This document shows positions 14,601 through 29,600 of a DNA stretch of 64,000 bases, in pieces. Made by a program: the position numbers and the translations under genes. The notes below the pieces were generated by a model, which did not search any database, was not told where the DNA came from, and saw nothing but the letters and a program-made list of their open reading frames with translations. The DNA lies in assembly GCA_907163375.1 (NCBI GenBank), contig CAJQUW010001972.1, forward strand, positions 1,650,001-1,714,000. The letters are read 5' to 3'. The first letter of the stretch is position 1, and every line of letters begins with the position of its first letter. This DNA is from Prostheceraeus crozeri (lineage: Eukaryota; Platyhelminthes; Polycladida; Euryleptidae).

Positions 14601-17600
14601 TTGTTTTCATTTAGATCTTATAGTTTCTGTATCTTCTTCGTTACTCAGCAATTGATGATCGATGATAAGATTTCTCTTAAGTTATTCGGTCGAACATTTT
14701 CCCGTATCAATGAGATTCACTTAGACGCAATATCATGATGTGAGTTTTGAGCCCTTCCATAATCACAGCAATAGCACCCTCTGAAGAAGACGACATGAAC
14801 TATGGATTAAATGCTTCATAAGCTGCTTCTTGCCCCTAAGCTGCACCCTCCAGACAGGAATTTTCCATAGTTTTGCGTTCATCCATTCTATTTCTATGAA
14901 TCAAACCTTCAAGACGACAAAGTTTGCCAAAACAATAGCGTCTGTTGACGAGCATCAGTGCAGGTAGTGGTATTTAATGATCATTTTACAACCTTACTAA
15001 TTATCAACTTAATGGGTCCATCAAATGCATTTAAAGAAAACTATTTATATTTTTGATAAGCTGAATTTAACGTTTTAAACATGGATAAACTTGAAAGTTA
15101 TCCACGCCAAAAACCCTTCAAAAGTTGAGCATTAGGAAATGGTCGTCACTATTTTTCACAATTTATTTTTTCTAGAAAAGATGTAATTATATGTATATTT
15201 GTATCAAAAGGAAGACGGTGGCTTACATTTTGATGATTGAATAAAAAAATGATATCTTTTCAGGTGGTGTACGAAAAGTTATTCACCGAAGGAGTGGACA
15301 AATTGTATGCTCATGCACTTTTGAGCGCCATCTTCGAAAAGGCCTCAGCTGGTCTTTCAGAGATAATCCTTGGAAATACCAAAGTCTCGACACCCCCTCC
15401 AAATATCGGTAAGAAAATGATATAATTGAATATGAAAATCTGAGCTTAACTACTCCTTGATATCCCCGATATCGGAAGAGCAGCCTACAACTCCTAGATT
15501 TTGCTTAGATGCTTGTAGATAAGCTTCTCCATAATCATTGGTAACACATCAGGTGAAGCGTTGAAGAATTCTGGTGATAAATCGGTAAAAGAAGTTTCCA
15601 AGTTCTTCCCCTGGCATGGTCAACCTTCTTCTGAAGCGGTACTTTGAATCCAGATATACCTTTCCTCTCGACTTTCGATGACACCGCCGGGGCTGGACCA
15701 CAGAGTCAACAGTTCGCAAGGCCAGGCACTTAACCCTGTGCATTAGAGTAGGTAAACTTCTCAAGTAGTCATGTTTCAGGTCATTAGATAAATACGAGTA
15801 GTTTTGTGACTTGATCGGTTAGATGCAATATTCTACTGAGTAAAGTTCTTTTATTACAATGTGGTTGCAAAGTTGATGAAGATATTGATCATCACAGTGC
15901 AAAAACGTGCTTTGATGTCTATGCTGTGCTGTTGGAAGAGTCAGACTAATGAACTTGCGCTAAAATCTTGGGTTGTGACAGCCATGTTTAGAGTTTAAGG
16001 GAATATAAATCAATCATCTAATTACACTCACGTCATTCACAACGTTAGAATTGTTTTCAATAAAAAGTCGGCTTGATTATCCTCTCACCGAACTAAGCAC
16101 GACCTCAGTGACTTCAGGTTTTCACAACTTCTTTCATAACTCCATCATCACTAATAACTTTCTTTTATATCAATCTTTTATATTCCTCAGTCTGTGCTGC
16201 ATTTCATTGAATGTTGCATGTGAATTGTTTCTTCTGATATGAATGTCGCTGATATGATCTGACGATGACCGGTTGTGCCAGTCAAATGACTTCGTCAGAG
16301 TATCGTAACATCGCGGTTTTCTTCTCTCGAATTATGAAAGTTAAATTTGATTTTGCGATTCATCTATGCTTATCCGCTAGCTAGTTCCTTCGCTTTCCAT
16401 TTGTGACACAGAAATGTCATTTGTGTGATCATGATGAACCAAGGAGATTGATATTTACTCTTTGTTCTTTTTTCGCGATGTATTTCAATCTGAGCGTATA
16501 ACAAGCTGCAGGTCTTCTTCATTATCACATTCAACCGGAGAGGATTTATAAGAATACTTTGAACTATATTGCGAAATGAATCTCCTTGGCTCTTCTCAAT
16601 CATAAAAATAATGACCAACCCATGCATCTTCAGTAGGTAAGTTATCATATCAGTTAGTATCCGAGGTTTGTGAAATCTTTCTGTTACTCGCACATACTTA
16701 AAAAAGAAAATAGATAGTTCGGAGACTGTTTCATAATTGAATTAGATTTGGGCAAGTTCGGAAGCTTGAAACAGAATTTAGACAAAGAACTCAAATTCAG
16801 ACTTAATATAATGCAACAATAAACATCACACTACAGATCTTGACGATTATTTAGTGATACACTGTCAAGGTTTTGTTATCTCTTTGAAGACAGCAAAATG
16901 TCTCAATGTCTCAATAATATTCCCTTCTCGTCAATGGAATTTGCTTGAGTATGAAATTTCGTCTGGGTTCCAAATATTCGAGAAATGAAGCATTTTCTGA
17001 CTGATTGTCATGACTATCCATAATTGTTGCCTTGACAAATACACAATTACAGTCTTCAGCGGAATAACAATCTTCCATTGTTTCTGGCATGGGATCCCTG
17101 TTAGTTTTCAATGTACATGTAAAACTGTTCTTGAGATTAGTCATTTTCAACAGACATAACCTGTACAAGACATGTAACATGTTTCGGTTGGTATTTGTCT
17201 CATCTGTCGATAGGGTTCGAACTAACAACCAGTGGAACCCTCCATCCACGAGGCCGTCGGACAATCTGTTGAGAGCGCGAATTAACCAGTGTCTGACTAG
17301 TTTATTGGATTGATTACTGAAGCTCGCATGTATGTCTGTATTTCTACATGGCATTCCACCATACAATTCAATAGCGTTTTCATCTTTCCATGTTCATTCA
17401 CGTCTTAATTATGGTCGATTCCCTTGTAAAGGAGACCACGACAGTGCTTTGGAATCTAGGATACTTTCGATTCTTCTGAGTGGATGGTACGATTGGAAGG
17501 TCTTGGTAGATCGATTAGAGGGTCTATAGCATACGAATTCAAACTGAAACCATGTCATAGATATCTATGGTAGAAAGAGACATTTGAGCAAGGGTTTTGA

Positions 17601-20600
17601 GCTTCTATTACAACGTGTTCCCACATCACTGTTCTGCTTTTTGGAACAAAGTAGATAAAATGCTGTGCAATCAAATTTTAAGTTATTTTCGTATACATAT
17701 CATGATGCTTTCTTATCTGTTCCACTCATGATGCAGAAACTCAAATCCTCCCTTTAGCTCAGCTAACTGTGAGCGTTGTTTCAGCTTTATGGAATTGAAA
17801 TATGCATTGTCTCGTCAGTACAGTTTTTCTTTTTATTAAGCTGCAATATCCACTTCTAAACTTCAGAGATCCATATTTTTTGTAATCAAGTGAACAAGTC
17901 CCTAAGCCAGCTGCGACGACTTATACGTACGAGTATGAGAAAAAGAATTTTTATTTTTTAGTCTCATTTATTGCTCACCTTGCTCACCTTGTCGACCCTT
18001 GTCCCGCGTATCCCAGGGTAGGTCAGTCTCTTTTTTCCATTTCTTCGGTTGTGTGGACCAGGGAGGCCACCACTTTTGCCTTCATGTCGGCGTTATTGTC
18101 GGTCTGTCTCTTCTTCTTTCGGGGGCTACTGCTTCTTCTTTCCTTCCACTGCAGACTTGATGTTTCTTTCTATGCTGATGGCTCTCGCGACGGACGCTGC
18201 ACCAACCCATGACAGCCTTCTTGCTCTTGCCACTTTGAACTTAGAGGCTATTTCCATTACTCAATCTCTACATCTTCTTTGGTCTCCCCAAGCGTGTGTA
18301 GCCCTGCCGTACTAGCAACCTTACATCCCATCACACGTGCAGCTTCCCCATCTGTCATGAGGTCTTTAGAGGGGCCCAGCACCAGAAAGGATAGCTGGCC
18401 TGATCATCTCATAGTCTTTCTTTTTCTTGGCCTCATTCCTTTCTTCCTTCCACACTCAGACATGAGCACCGTGTAATCCCTCTTCCTCATCCGCGAATGA
18501 TGTGCACCAAGCCCGCAACATCACCTCCGGTGTGCACCTGCCATTGCCCAAATAGAGGCTATTTCCACAATCTTCACTTATTTCTCTTCATCTCTTTCTC
18601 TCTGATCTCCATAGTTTGAATCTCCACCTTCTTTCTTCTTCTTTCCGCCACGCCCAGCTTCTACCTTCGACTGTCTTACTCCTTGCCCAGCTTCTTTCTC
18701 TTCCAACCTCTGTTTGCTGCTTGAAACTCCACGTACAATTTTATTACTTCCGTCCATAACCTTAACCTATCTGCACCTCTGGAATTTCACTTGGAATTTC
18801 ATCCAGTTGCACGTAACGAAGAAAAGTAATTGGGACTGTAGCCCACCTCAGAGACAGGAAAGGACCGAGATAATTCTTTTTTTGTTCACACTGGCATCAC
18901 ATCACCTTGTGGTGGCCTCCCTGTATGTCTCCCTGTATTAAACTCCGTAGTCGTGTTGTTCCCGTGTACCGAGAGGCCCTTACTCTCAAATCTTGGTTCT
19001 CAGTCTTCCAAGATCCGTTCACAAACTGATGACTGCTTCCAACGATTACTTTTCTCTAGGCTATGCCTCCATCCCAAATCTCAGACAAAATTGTGGGTCT
19101 GTTGTGCGGTCTCTTTGTCTGATCGCCAAATTGATTGATATCACCTGAATAAGATCACGAATAACCCCAACTTCTCCATAGGAAAATCACAACTTTCACC
19201 TAGCAGTGTGACGCGATAGTGATACCGCGATAGTTTGTCCATACTGTTGGTCTTTTTGGTGGTCTCGCTTCCGTATAAACACTTTTTCGCCCACGTCAAC
19301 ACAGCTTCCCCTTCCCGTCAGTATCTCAATTCAGAGGGTACACCAGAAGGTCCCAAGCAACCAGAAGGTCCACCCGTAGTCCTTCAATAGTTGAAAACTT
19401 CGACACAATTTGTCTTCCTACCCGAACAATTTACCTTTCTCACATTTTTTGATCAGTTCATCCCTCCAATCCATCCAAGTTCCTGACATCTCCAGAAGCT
19501 CTCCAGCAGATCTCTCCATATTGACTCTTGCGACCTTGTTTATTCTAGTCGCGGTGCCCTTGTCTGTTTGCCCCCGTTTGCCGTTTCGTTGTGCCGTTGT
19601 GACTCATGTTGCCCGACGGTATCCTTCCCGATGTCACTTTCTCATTGAAAAGGTCTCGCAAAGTCTCAGCGTTAGCAAATACGTACACCCCTTTTCCCCC
19701 ATCTCTGTTGGATCTCGTCTGGTCTCTCGTCCCGACCTGCAATCTCCTTACCGATTTTATCAGTAGCCTGGCTTCATCCTTTGCTTCATCTGATCCTGTC
19801 CTTCGGCTCACATGTAAGCTCTTATTGATCTCTTTTTGCGGCCTTGTTTTTCTCACAGGCTGCACTTCATGTTTGCACCAGGTTGTTTTTCCCGACTTAA
19901 TACTTAATCCGCGTGACCCTTGTCATCCGTCATACCAGCTTTTTCAAATTGTCCTTTCTTCCAGCCATCCCATCCGCTAGTCACGTCTACGTTCCGGACA
20001 GACCACCAATCCTCTTAGAAATCAACGTCTGTACAGACGACTTCTTTTCTCATTCTTAGCCTTCACCTTCCAATTTGGGTTGTTTCTTTCTTTCTCTCTT
20101 CTCCCCTTCAAATTCATGATGTGGGGTGACAGGTTGACTGTGCCATTGATTGACAACCTCTTTTAACAGTCTGTGTTACAGTTCCACTGCGATTGACACT
20201 GACACTCTTAACCAACACGAAATCAAGCTGTGTGCTTCTTCCGCCGCCTCAGATAGGCCGCAATCGGAATTGTGGCTTTGCCCAAGACTAAGTCATAGGC
20301 TAGAGCAAACTCAAGAATTCTCACTTCTTCCAAGATCTCATAACGGCGATCGCTCCCGAAGCCACTGACATCCATTGCACCAGTACCCACAACCTCACTC
20401 AACCGTTAAAACGTTACATGGGTGATTCAAGGATCTCCTCCTCAGGCTCTCTTCACCATCACAGGAATGTATTAGAACTCACCTCACACGAGCCCGAGGC
20501 TTCACGCTTGCGGAGTTATGTAGCTTGGCTATTACTCATTTACGGGACACGACCTCAATCTTCGGTCAAACATCCGACATCACCCTGGTGATCACACATA

Positions 20601-23600
20601 TAGTAATCACAACGGAAAGAAGTGTCAAACAATTCTGAGAAAAGCTATAGTGAAGCCGTTAGCTCTAGCTCACACCACAAAAATCTCTCTCACCAAGATA
20701 AAAAAACCACCTCCAAAAACTCTCCTCACAACAACCATAACACAACCACTCCAAAAAGCTCTCCACAAAGAAAATCGCTCCCAACTAATACTGCCGTCCA
20801 TATTGGCCCCATGCCACATAGAACAAACTCTTCACTTCATAACGAGTGACTTTACACCACACATATGTTCGGGTTTCAGCGCCCTCCTTCCCCGCGCGAA
20901 CTCGTCTAGACTTAATCTACACCCCCACACCACAGGTCCCCGCATGACCCTCGAACCCCGACCCTTTTATGCCCACCTGCCGTGACCAAATCTGTCTGGG
21001 GAGTATTAACATACGCCTTCCTGTCTAGTAAACCCCACACGACAGCAGCAGTAGGGGGGGAGGGGGAAAGACCCTGGTGGGTCATCTACCATCCACAACG
21101 TACCATCCCTACCTAAAAGAAACCGAGGGGGGGCCGAGGGGGTTACGGTGCTCAACTCCGACCGAACCGTTTCCTCCTGAGGGGGTTCGATATACCGCCG
21201 AACACTCGGTTTGCCGCCCTGTAATACTTCTCCACTCATTCCGCCCGCGCAGTTGGCTCGGGGCCCCCGGGACCCCCTAGCACCACACTCCAATGGGGGC
21301 CTGACTGGTAAACATAAAACTATAACTGGCAGAACACGTTATGGCCCCAACGCCCCCCCCCAATTTTAGTCTCATTTATTATGAGCGAGAATTAAATTGC
21401 GTATCATCACGAGCTGCAGCGAAAGCAGGAAACTAGCCACAAGGGTAGGCATTACAGCTAGCAGCAATGCAGTATTCGGGTTATTACGCACTATAATTGG
21501 TCTGTATTCATTTGAAATTGTCCATGTCTGTCTGCAAGAATTGCATCAAAGACAAAAAACCTGAGGACTCGTCACTCCGCCACACTAACGCAAGAACAAC
21601 CAAGATAAAAAAACCAAGTGTTGTAAGTGAAGACCGATTTCTTGGAAGTATTTTGTCAATTCACTTACTGTCAAGGACAAAATATGGCAACTGAAAGACG
21701 GAACAACAGAGTTACCGCTTGGCGGTGAGTAGTGATCGCAAATTTCTGTGATTAGTGTAGGAACCCACAATGGTTGCATTATCGATGACGTTTTGACATT
21801 CTCGCATCGACATTCACTGCATTGACTGTACGAAACAGTGAACAACCCATTCCACTATCTCCATATGAATGGTGCGGATGGACAAGATAGATTGCATCAC
21901 GTGTCTTCTCTACAATGTTGAAGCCGTTGGCGAGAGAGGTTTTAGCCTTTCAGAATTATATAGACTATAGATAAAGGAGGCTTAAATAGCCCTCCCTCAT
22001 TTTTTGAAATATGGCAACACTCATTTTATGTGTCCAGAGATTTCTGTCTCTGCTGCAGAGTGTGAATGAACGCCGTTCAATTGAACTAGTTCACGATTTT
22101 CGTGAACTTGAACTGAACGGCGTTCATTTTTTCACATATGAACTTGAATTGAACGGCTTCGTTCGCATATTTCGGAGCGGGAGTTGAATGCTCCCGATCA
22201 TTTCTACCTTTAAACGTTCACATATGATTGACCGAAATTAGAATGCTTCACCCTAAGCTATCTTTTCCAATATTGTCGGACGCCTGACGCTCATGATGAC
22301 GCGCATGCACAATATAGAATTCTTCGAAATCTTAGATGATGACGCTGGTTTCTGATAAAGTAACTTGGGGCACCCAGACGTATATGCCCTAATTCTCATG
22401 ATTAAATGGGCAACAATTTAACTTAATTCCATGACAAAGAACTGTAGGCCTGTTTTAGGGTCGATCTTTGAAAATTGTAGTGCTGTTTCATCTATTAAAG
22501 AAAGATTTACACAAGCATGTCTTCATACAATTGCCTTTATGTGAAAGAGGAAAGGCATCGGTGCTGTTAAGCCATGTAAGCTTATAACCCGGGAATTCTC
22601 CAAATTGCATGACATTCTAGTTCGCAATATCTTACACTGAAATATTTAGAGATGTGAAAGAAACGATGACTCAATTATTTAGATAGATGACTACTTGGTC
22701 AACGAAAATTTCAAAATTGCTTTTGAAGTAAACGGAAAGGGAAAGGTGAACGTGAAGTGAACGAGATGGACTAATTTCTGAACTTAAGCTGAACGGCGTT
22801 CATTCTTTAATGTCGTGAACTTGAACTGAACGTTCAAAATTTTCGTGAACTCGTCATTCACTGCTCTGCTGTCATTACTTTCGCCAATTCAGACAATCAG
22901 AGATGAATGACCGTCAGAAGAATATTTATGATATGTGTCTCTCTTAAATGCAATTTCGCTATTCTTCACTTACAGACGTTTCAACCTACACAACGTGGTT
23001 TCAATCAAAACAGGATGAGTTCAACATCAATCTTGAGAATCTGATCAGTTTGGAGAGCGATATAATAACTGCATCAGAACAGATCCGCACCAATTCGATG
23101 ATCTCTGCCTTGTGTAACATGTATGAAGCCCAAGCAGTTGACAGCTCAGATGCATCACCGCTCTCCAATATGTCAACATTGAAGTTGAGAACAGTTCTTG
23201 ATTTCTGCTCGGAGCGTTTACCACCTCTAATTACGACTGATGTTGAGAAGCTGGACCCTAATTATACATTTCCGTATCATTGTCCAAGTGCTCTCAGTTC
23301 AGCGACGAATCCTCATGTTCAAAAGCAAACTGTTTTGCCGGAGACTGTAGCCTTTGTTATCGATCAGGAATGTGCTATTTTCAACCGACACATGTGTGCC
23401 GTACGTCAACTTGTTGATGGACTGTATAAATATATCCTGTCTGGCCCTCAAAGTATTCCAGAGTACCTGGTTGGACTGGCACTGGCGCTTGAAAAGGAAC
23501 AAGTACCAGATGAATGGCAGCATCCAACAGAGCGACCGTGTACGCACAACCTGACGTCCTGGGTGAAAAGTAAGTCAAAGAATGCATTTTATGAAATTTT

Positions 23601-26600
23601 TATTATCTTGAAAGGGCTACTCCTTGAGCGACATCCCGACGTCTCGATTGTGACCGTCTGACAGAAGCCGCTTATGTGTCAGTGGGTTTTTTTCTAGTTT
23701 CCCTTCGCCAGTGTCATGGTCAGTGCTCTCATTGTGACAGCATCAGGACCACCAGATGGCCACTATTACAACTCCGATTTGCAGACTCGCATTTTTGGTA
23801 CAGTATAATAGCTTTATTCTGCAGGTATCGAACAGTAGATGGCGCCTTGAAACCCTGATTTGCAAAGTGAATCATTGCGACGACAAGTACAATGCATGCT
23901 CGTGCATCAGGTTTCTTTGGCAGTTAATCCACGCTGCGCAATTTGTGACGTCACATATGAGTCAACATCACCGTCAGGGTGAGGTCACCGATATCTAAGA
24001 TACTCATCATGTTCATAGTGCTATGATCCCATTCGATTTCTTACGATTTCCACAAAGCAAGACGTGCTATGATGCTGCTGGCGGAGGGAAACTAGAAAAG
24101 AGCCGTACAAATTAAGAGAAGACCAGGAACCTCCAGCTACATTGATTCCTATATCTGTCATATGTCTCGAGTCACCATTATGACATAATCATATATTCCA
24201 GGAAACCTCAATACAGGAAATCGTGAGGCCGATACCAAAAGAATCACGAAGTCAATAACAAATGTGAAAGAATCTTTAAACGCTGAATTCAATGTAAACA
24301 TCGGGTAAATGCGCATATCATTATGACGAGGAATGAATTTTGTCTCAGTTTTGATGAGCATTGAGACATTGGAAGAGATTTAGAGTATATATTGATTACA
24401 GAAAAATATGATGAAGAGGATGAGAATGATCACTGATTAACGATTTGAATAATTTCGCGGATAGCTCAAGGCGACGACATTCGAAGGGAAGAAAAGAGAT
24501 TGAGTCCTATTTTAGACTTTGTCCATTTGAAGCTATGAAGCTATGCTGATATTGAGGAAGATTGGTGCTGCCTGCTCGAGCACACTTCTTGTTTTACGGT
24601 TTTACACAATGATACGCTCTCCTTTCAAATCTTTCGAGATCTTTTTTCAATTTTCAAGTAGGCTTATTTAGGCCTATTTCCACAAACTGTTAGAGACTAT
24701 CGACTTTCTGGCTAATATTTTGACAGAAACCTTGTTTTTAAATGTTGTCTGTTCAATAGTGCTTTGTCGGAGTCGTGAAGTTTGTTCATTGTACAAATCC
24801 GTGTGCATGTACCGCTACAACAAGTGGCAGTCTCATGAATAAAACGTGCAGTCCGGCCGTCGAAAGCTCGAACTAAATTGATTTTGAGCAGGTGGAGTTC
24901 TTCAGCAAAAAAGTTCAGACATGATTATCATACCTGAAAGTATATTTTAATTAGTTTTAAATGTTGCTAAAATCGCTTTTGTTATAAAAGTTTGTTTTTT
25001 TGGTTTCCCGTCCATAGTTTTATCAAGACCATTTAGGAAGACCATTTTGACTTGGAGCCGACAGAATCCGGCAGCGTCCACCATTTAAAAGTTAACATTC
25101 TGTCTAGAGCCATCAACAGACAGGTCGATGAGTAGAAACCCCAGCCAAATAATCAGCCTTGAATCAAATTGGCTCCATTTGTCACTGCAGCATCGATCCA
25201 TACACGAGTAATTGTAAAAATCCCGTCAAGTGTCCGAGTTCCCATGCCGTATTTCTTCTTATAATCGCCGGGTCTCCAATAGTCTATCATCTCACTGCTA
25301 GTAGTTTATCGATATTGTTGTGCTGATGATCTCTATGAAATCAACCAAATATACTCAGCACAACGCCAAACGTGCGCAGTCGCAAGACATCTTTATGAAT
25401 CCCTGCCAATAACATGGCGCATAGACATTTTTCTAAACTAATAGCAATGCATTGTTGTACTCAAAATCCATGCAGCAATCTCGTCTTTACCATCTTTACC
25501 TCTCTTTACCATTTAACTCACTTACTTTCGAATTTCAGAGCAATATGACCGCTATCATCAGCTAAGAAGATGGGTTAAAGAAGGAATCGTGCCACTCCGA
25601 GCTACGCCTAGAGGCTCTTTGAAGTCTGTTTGGCTTGGAGGACTTTATCACCCCAAATCTCTGTTGACAGTGCTCAAGCATGAGAAGGCAATGGCCGATG
25701 GTTTATCAATTGATGAGGTAAGATGTAACAAATGACAGTGGGACTTCGACAGGGCATAATAAAGAAACTATGAAGATAAAATCATGGCCTTCATTAAGAC
25801 TACATTTTGTAAGATTGTTTTGCTTTCTAAAAAAATTCCCATGTAATGAAATTCGAGAAATTGCTCTTGCAAACTCCTGTAAAATGGATTTAATGACATA
25901 TTGCCAGGTTTCATCAGTGCATTTTTAGTGTTTAGATTGATTCGGCAGTCTTTACTTTTGCATTTATCAACTATAGAATGGAGTGAAATATACGATAGAT
26001 CGAATTGGCACGCAAAATATGTGCGGTTGGTAAAATTAGAGCCTACGACCCCATGTTAACTAGACCTCTGCTCTACAAACTGAGCCACGAGCCTTTTACA
26101 TGCGACTGAGTCAATTGGCAGGATCAAACCCTCACCACCAAGCATCAGTTGTTGTAGCACTTATGATCAGTGAATAAATGGTCGCAATTTTGACTGTCGA
26201 TATTAAGAGCAGTAGCGGAGATGCCTTGTCCACCAAAGCATCTGAAGTCATATCGTAAATGTAAAAGAAGTCACTTAGAATGAAATGAAATAAATGATAA
26301 ATCGCATAAACGATATTTATGAAATAATCCCCAAATGCCTCATATACACATTAACAGAACGCACACTTGCAACATAATTTGCTGAATAAGATGAAGTTTC
26401 TAACATCAATTGAGTAGCTGTGTTTTCAAAGCGACAAAAATAAGTTTTAACGTCTAAGGCAATCTTTTAAAACTGCTTTGAAGCCAGGTTTTAGAGCCAT
26501 GATGTGTACTATGTTTTAAAGTCAGTCATTTCATTTTTTCATTTGTAAGGATGGTTTAAAACATTACTTCAAACATAATTTACACCATGCTTTCCAACAT

Positions 26601-29600
26601 GGCTTTTAGAAACGTGGGTTTAGGCATGTTTTATTAAATGTATTGTAAGACAACAATCTATGTTTTGAAACTGTAAGAGATTTCATTTAGCATTGATGAG
26701 TATGCATGAGTGGATGCGTAAGTATATAGTGCAGATATATACAGGCGCCTTGATGATCTATCACAGGAAGAGCCGATTAAGAATAGCAAGCCAGAATCCT
26801 ATTGTCTATCGATGTTTTACTAGAAAGACGAATGCTGTGGGTTAGAATGCTTCCAAGAAATTGAGTATCTGCAGTAAATGTAAGCAACATGATATAAATA
26901 GGCGACTTGTTAAACTTGCGAATGACATGCTATCGACATCACAGTTACTTTGTTTCATTTTCACGTAACAGGATACTAAAAGCAGTTTCTGAGATTGCCG
27001 ACACATTAAATATGTTATTCAATTGTAAAAAAGACGGAAACTGCTGGGATGAAAAAAATCATTGAAATCATGTTTTTAAACCTCCATCTGGAATCACCTA
27101 AAGTTCACTCTAATGAACTTAAGTACTGTATTTCCATTCCTGAAAATGTGTTTTCATTTCTTTGCTTTCCATGAACATACTTTGTATGGGAGCGGTTGAT
27201 CCAAGCTGAAGGGTTCTAGATTATAATTTCATCTGATGAGAAATTATGGAAGTACAGATGTCGAGTTGTCGATTTTCATCAGTTTTCATGCCATGATCAC
27301 TAAATCAGGATGTTGCTATTTAGTTCTTCAAGAGCATTTTCAACATCAGCAGCTGACTTCAATGTTGAAACAGAAACATGTTTTCAACATATTCAAACAG
27401 AGACATGTGGGTGTCTATATCGCAAACAAACCAGTTAAAAAAATTCGTCTTTGTTTCTACCGATTCACGGGGACTTTTATCTCATTGAAAATCTCAGGAG
27501 CAATAAAATGAGGTTTTCGTAGCTGCACAGATCGGAAGTCGAAAGGGCGCACGTGTATTTGCAGTTTTACTCGGAAAGAAAGTCAGTATGAAATGCCGCA
27601 GAATGTGTACACCTTTCCAACGGAATTCATCAACACCGATGTATTCGATGATTGGAGATGGAATATCTTGAACTACCATGAATTTGTGTATGGGATTCCC
27701 AAATAGCAGATGTGACATATTTCATATAAAAGCTGCATTGTTTATAATCCTAGCTTGACGTCGTTTGACCGGCACCATAATATTGCCTGGTGCAGGAGAA
27801 CTGCAGGTGTTGACATCGGACTGGTAAAATGATTTCTTAATTATTTAAGTAGAACACGCATCCCAATCAGGAACTTATTATATAATCTGGTCTCATATAA
27901 TATGATCCATACCCCGAAAGAACATTTGCGCACACTGCTGTGAAATTGCTGCCATGGAGCATTTAATAATAATAATTTAATTAATTGATGATAATGCTTT
28001 ATTCACCAATACAACGAGAGTTATGGTATAACGAATGACGTATCGAATTCCAATTACTTTCTTTACATGTTATTATGGCCCAAGTCACATCGGTAGACTG
28101 CCCATTAGCACAGATGGCTTTGCTTTTTCTACGTCTTAAAGCTGCTTTAGTTTACAACCGACTGCATGAAAGCATCGCTAAACCAGATATTGAATAGAAT
28201 GATAAAATTGATGTGAAGAAAGAAAAATTTGGCGGGTTATTGTTATGGCCTATTTTGTGCGAGATTCAACTATGATGTAACGTGGAAAATAGACGGTAGC
28301 AATGCATTCCGTATGGATGATACTTGCATCAGGAGATAAATTAGAAATGTCCGCGCATGTTGTTCATGTGCATTCATAGCATCTGTGTTCGAATATTTTC
28401 TACATTGTTCAATGCATAGATTGTTCCATCTTAATTCTTCGTTCTCATTTTGGTCTTTTTATACGTCTTCCCAGTGGTAGAGACAGAGATTCTTTAACCA
28501 CGTTGATGATTCACCTTACTACTATAGCAACCTTTTAATGACAATTCTATTGTCAACCTACTGCTAATTTCAAGAGACTGATTCAAATACCTAAGTGTAG
28601 CGCCAACTAAGATTCACATTATCCGTTCACCATCGAATAGAACTTTCAATGAATTTCTAAAAAAGTCGTGGTTCTTATGGGTTCTCCCCCCTCAGGTTTT
28701 CTAATTTCTCTAAAATCTACAAAAACAAAGCAAGCGTCACCAAACTTTCGGTAGACGTACTTAAGCATATTTTCTACTCACATATAAAATACATGCAGAT
28801 CGGACGAATACTTTTTGCATTGGAGACTATAACAACAGCTTGATTTGACTTCGTCTGTTCGACGCATTGCTATTACTCGTGTGTTTATGTGTGTAATTAC
28901 TCGTGTGTAATTATATCAGTTAATTTAGGTAAAATACGTGTTTACCTGAGAATTACTTGTCTATACTGGGTACCTGAGAATACCCCAGGTTTTGAATTTG
29001 TCTAACATCCGCAAATATGAATAAATCATCACAGAACTTCAGGTAGATGTACTTAGGCATACCCACTTACGAAACTTTATGCAGATCGCATAAGAACTTT
29101 TTGCATTAAAGACGATAACGTAAAGTGTACGTCAGCGATGTCAACCGCCTGATCTGAATTCGTCTGTTCGGCGCATTCTTGCTACTCGTGTGTGCATTGT
29201 TCTCTCTCCCTCTTAGTCTCATCCACTGCCATTTGAAATCCTCTCATGGACATTATCTTGCCACATCTTTTTACTCGTAAGTTAAAAATGTCGGTGTAAG
29301 GGATGTGGCTTGGTCATCAGCACTTCACGAGTTGTCGGGAAATTGCTTTGTTGACCTCAAGTACTTTCTGCTTAGAAGATAAGGTTTAAAGAAGTCAAAT
29401 GAAGCTGGAGACATCGCTGTACTTCAAGTTATCGCTCCAAATTCAAAAAGTATTCCGATTTGCACACATTTTTGTTGTGTGGGTAGAAAATATCCTCACG
29501 TGTACTTAAAATTTCGTGACGATCAATTAATCTCTGTGGATTTTAGACAGACTTGAAACCGTTGGACAGATAACCCATAAGTACCAAAATCGTGTTACAT

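Larger units (their letters stand above)
15409..22975 (+). other. Large intron (7.6 kb) loaded with repeats
   Basis: It holds the tRNA-like sequence at 17205-17296, the GC-rich LINE at 17973-21363 and the hAT-type element at 22056-22868. The stretch 15409-17200 shows no recognised element. An apparent coding stretch at 15549-15764 (-) has no family resemblance. Confidence 0.6.

Noticed and set aside
16911-17366. A 151-codon - strand stretch in the large intron.
   Set aside because: It overlaps a tRNA-derived SINE head and has no family resemblance; it is most likely chance.
26025-26093. Possible functional tRNA gene.
   Set aside because: The T loop and the acceptor stem are not preserved. 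The same applies to the tRNA-like sequences at 10155, 11601 and 17205.
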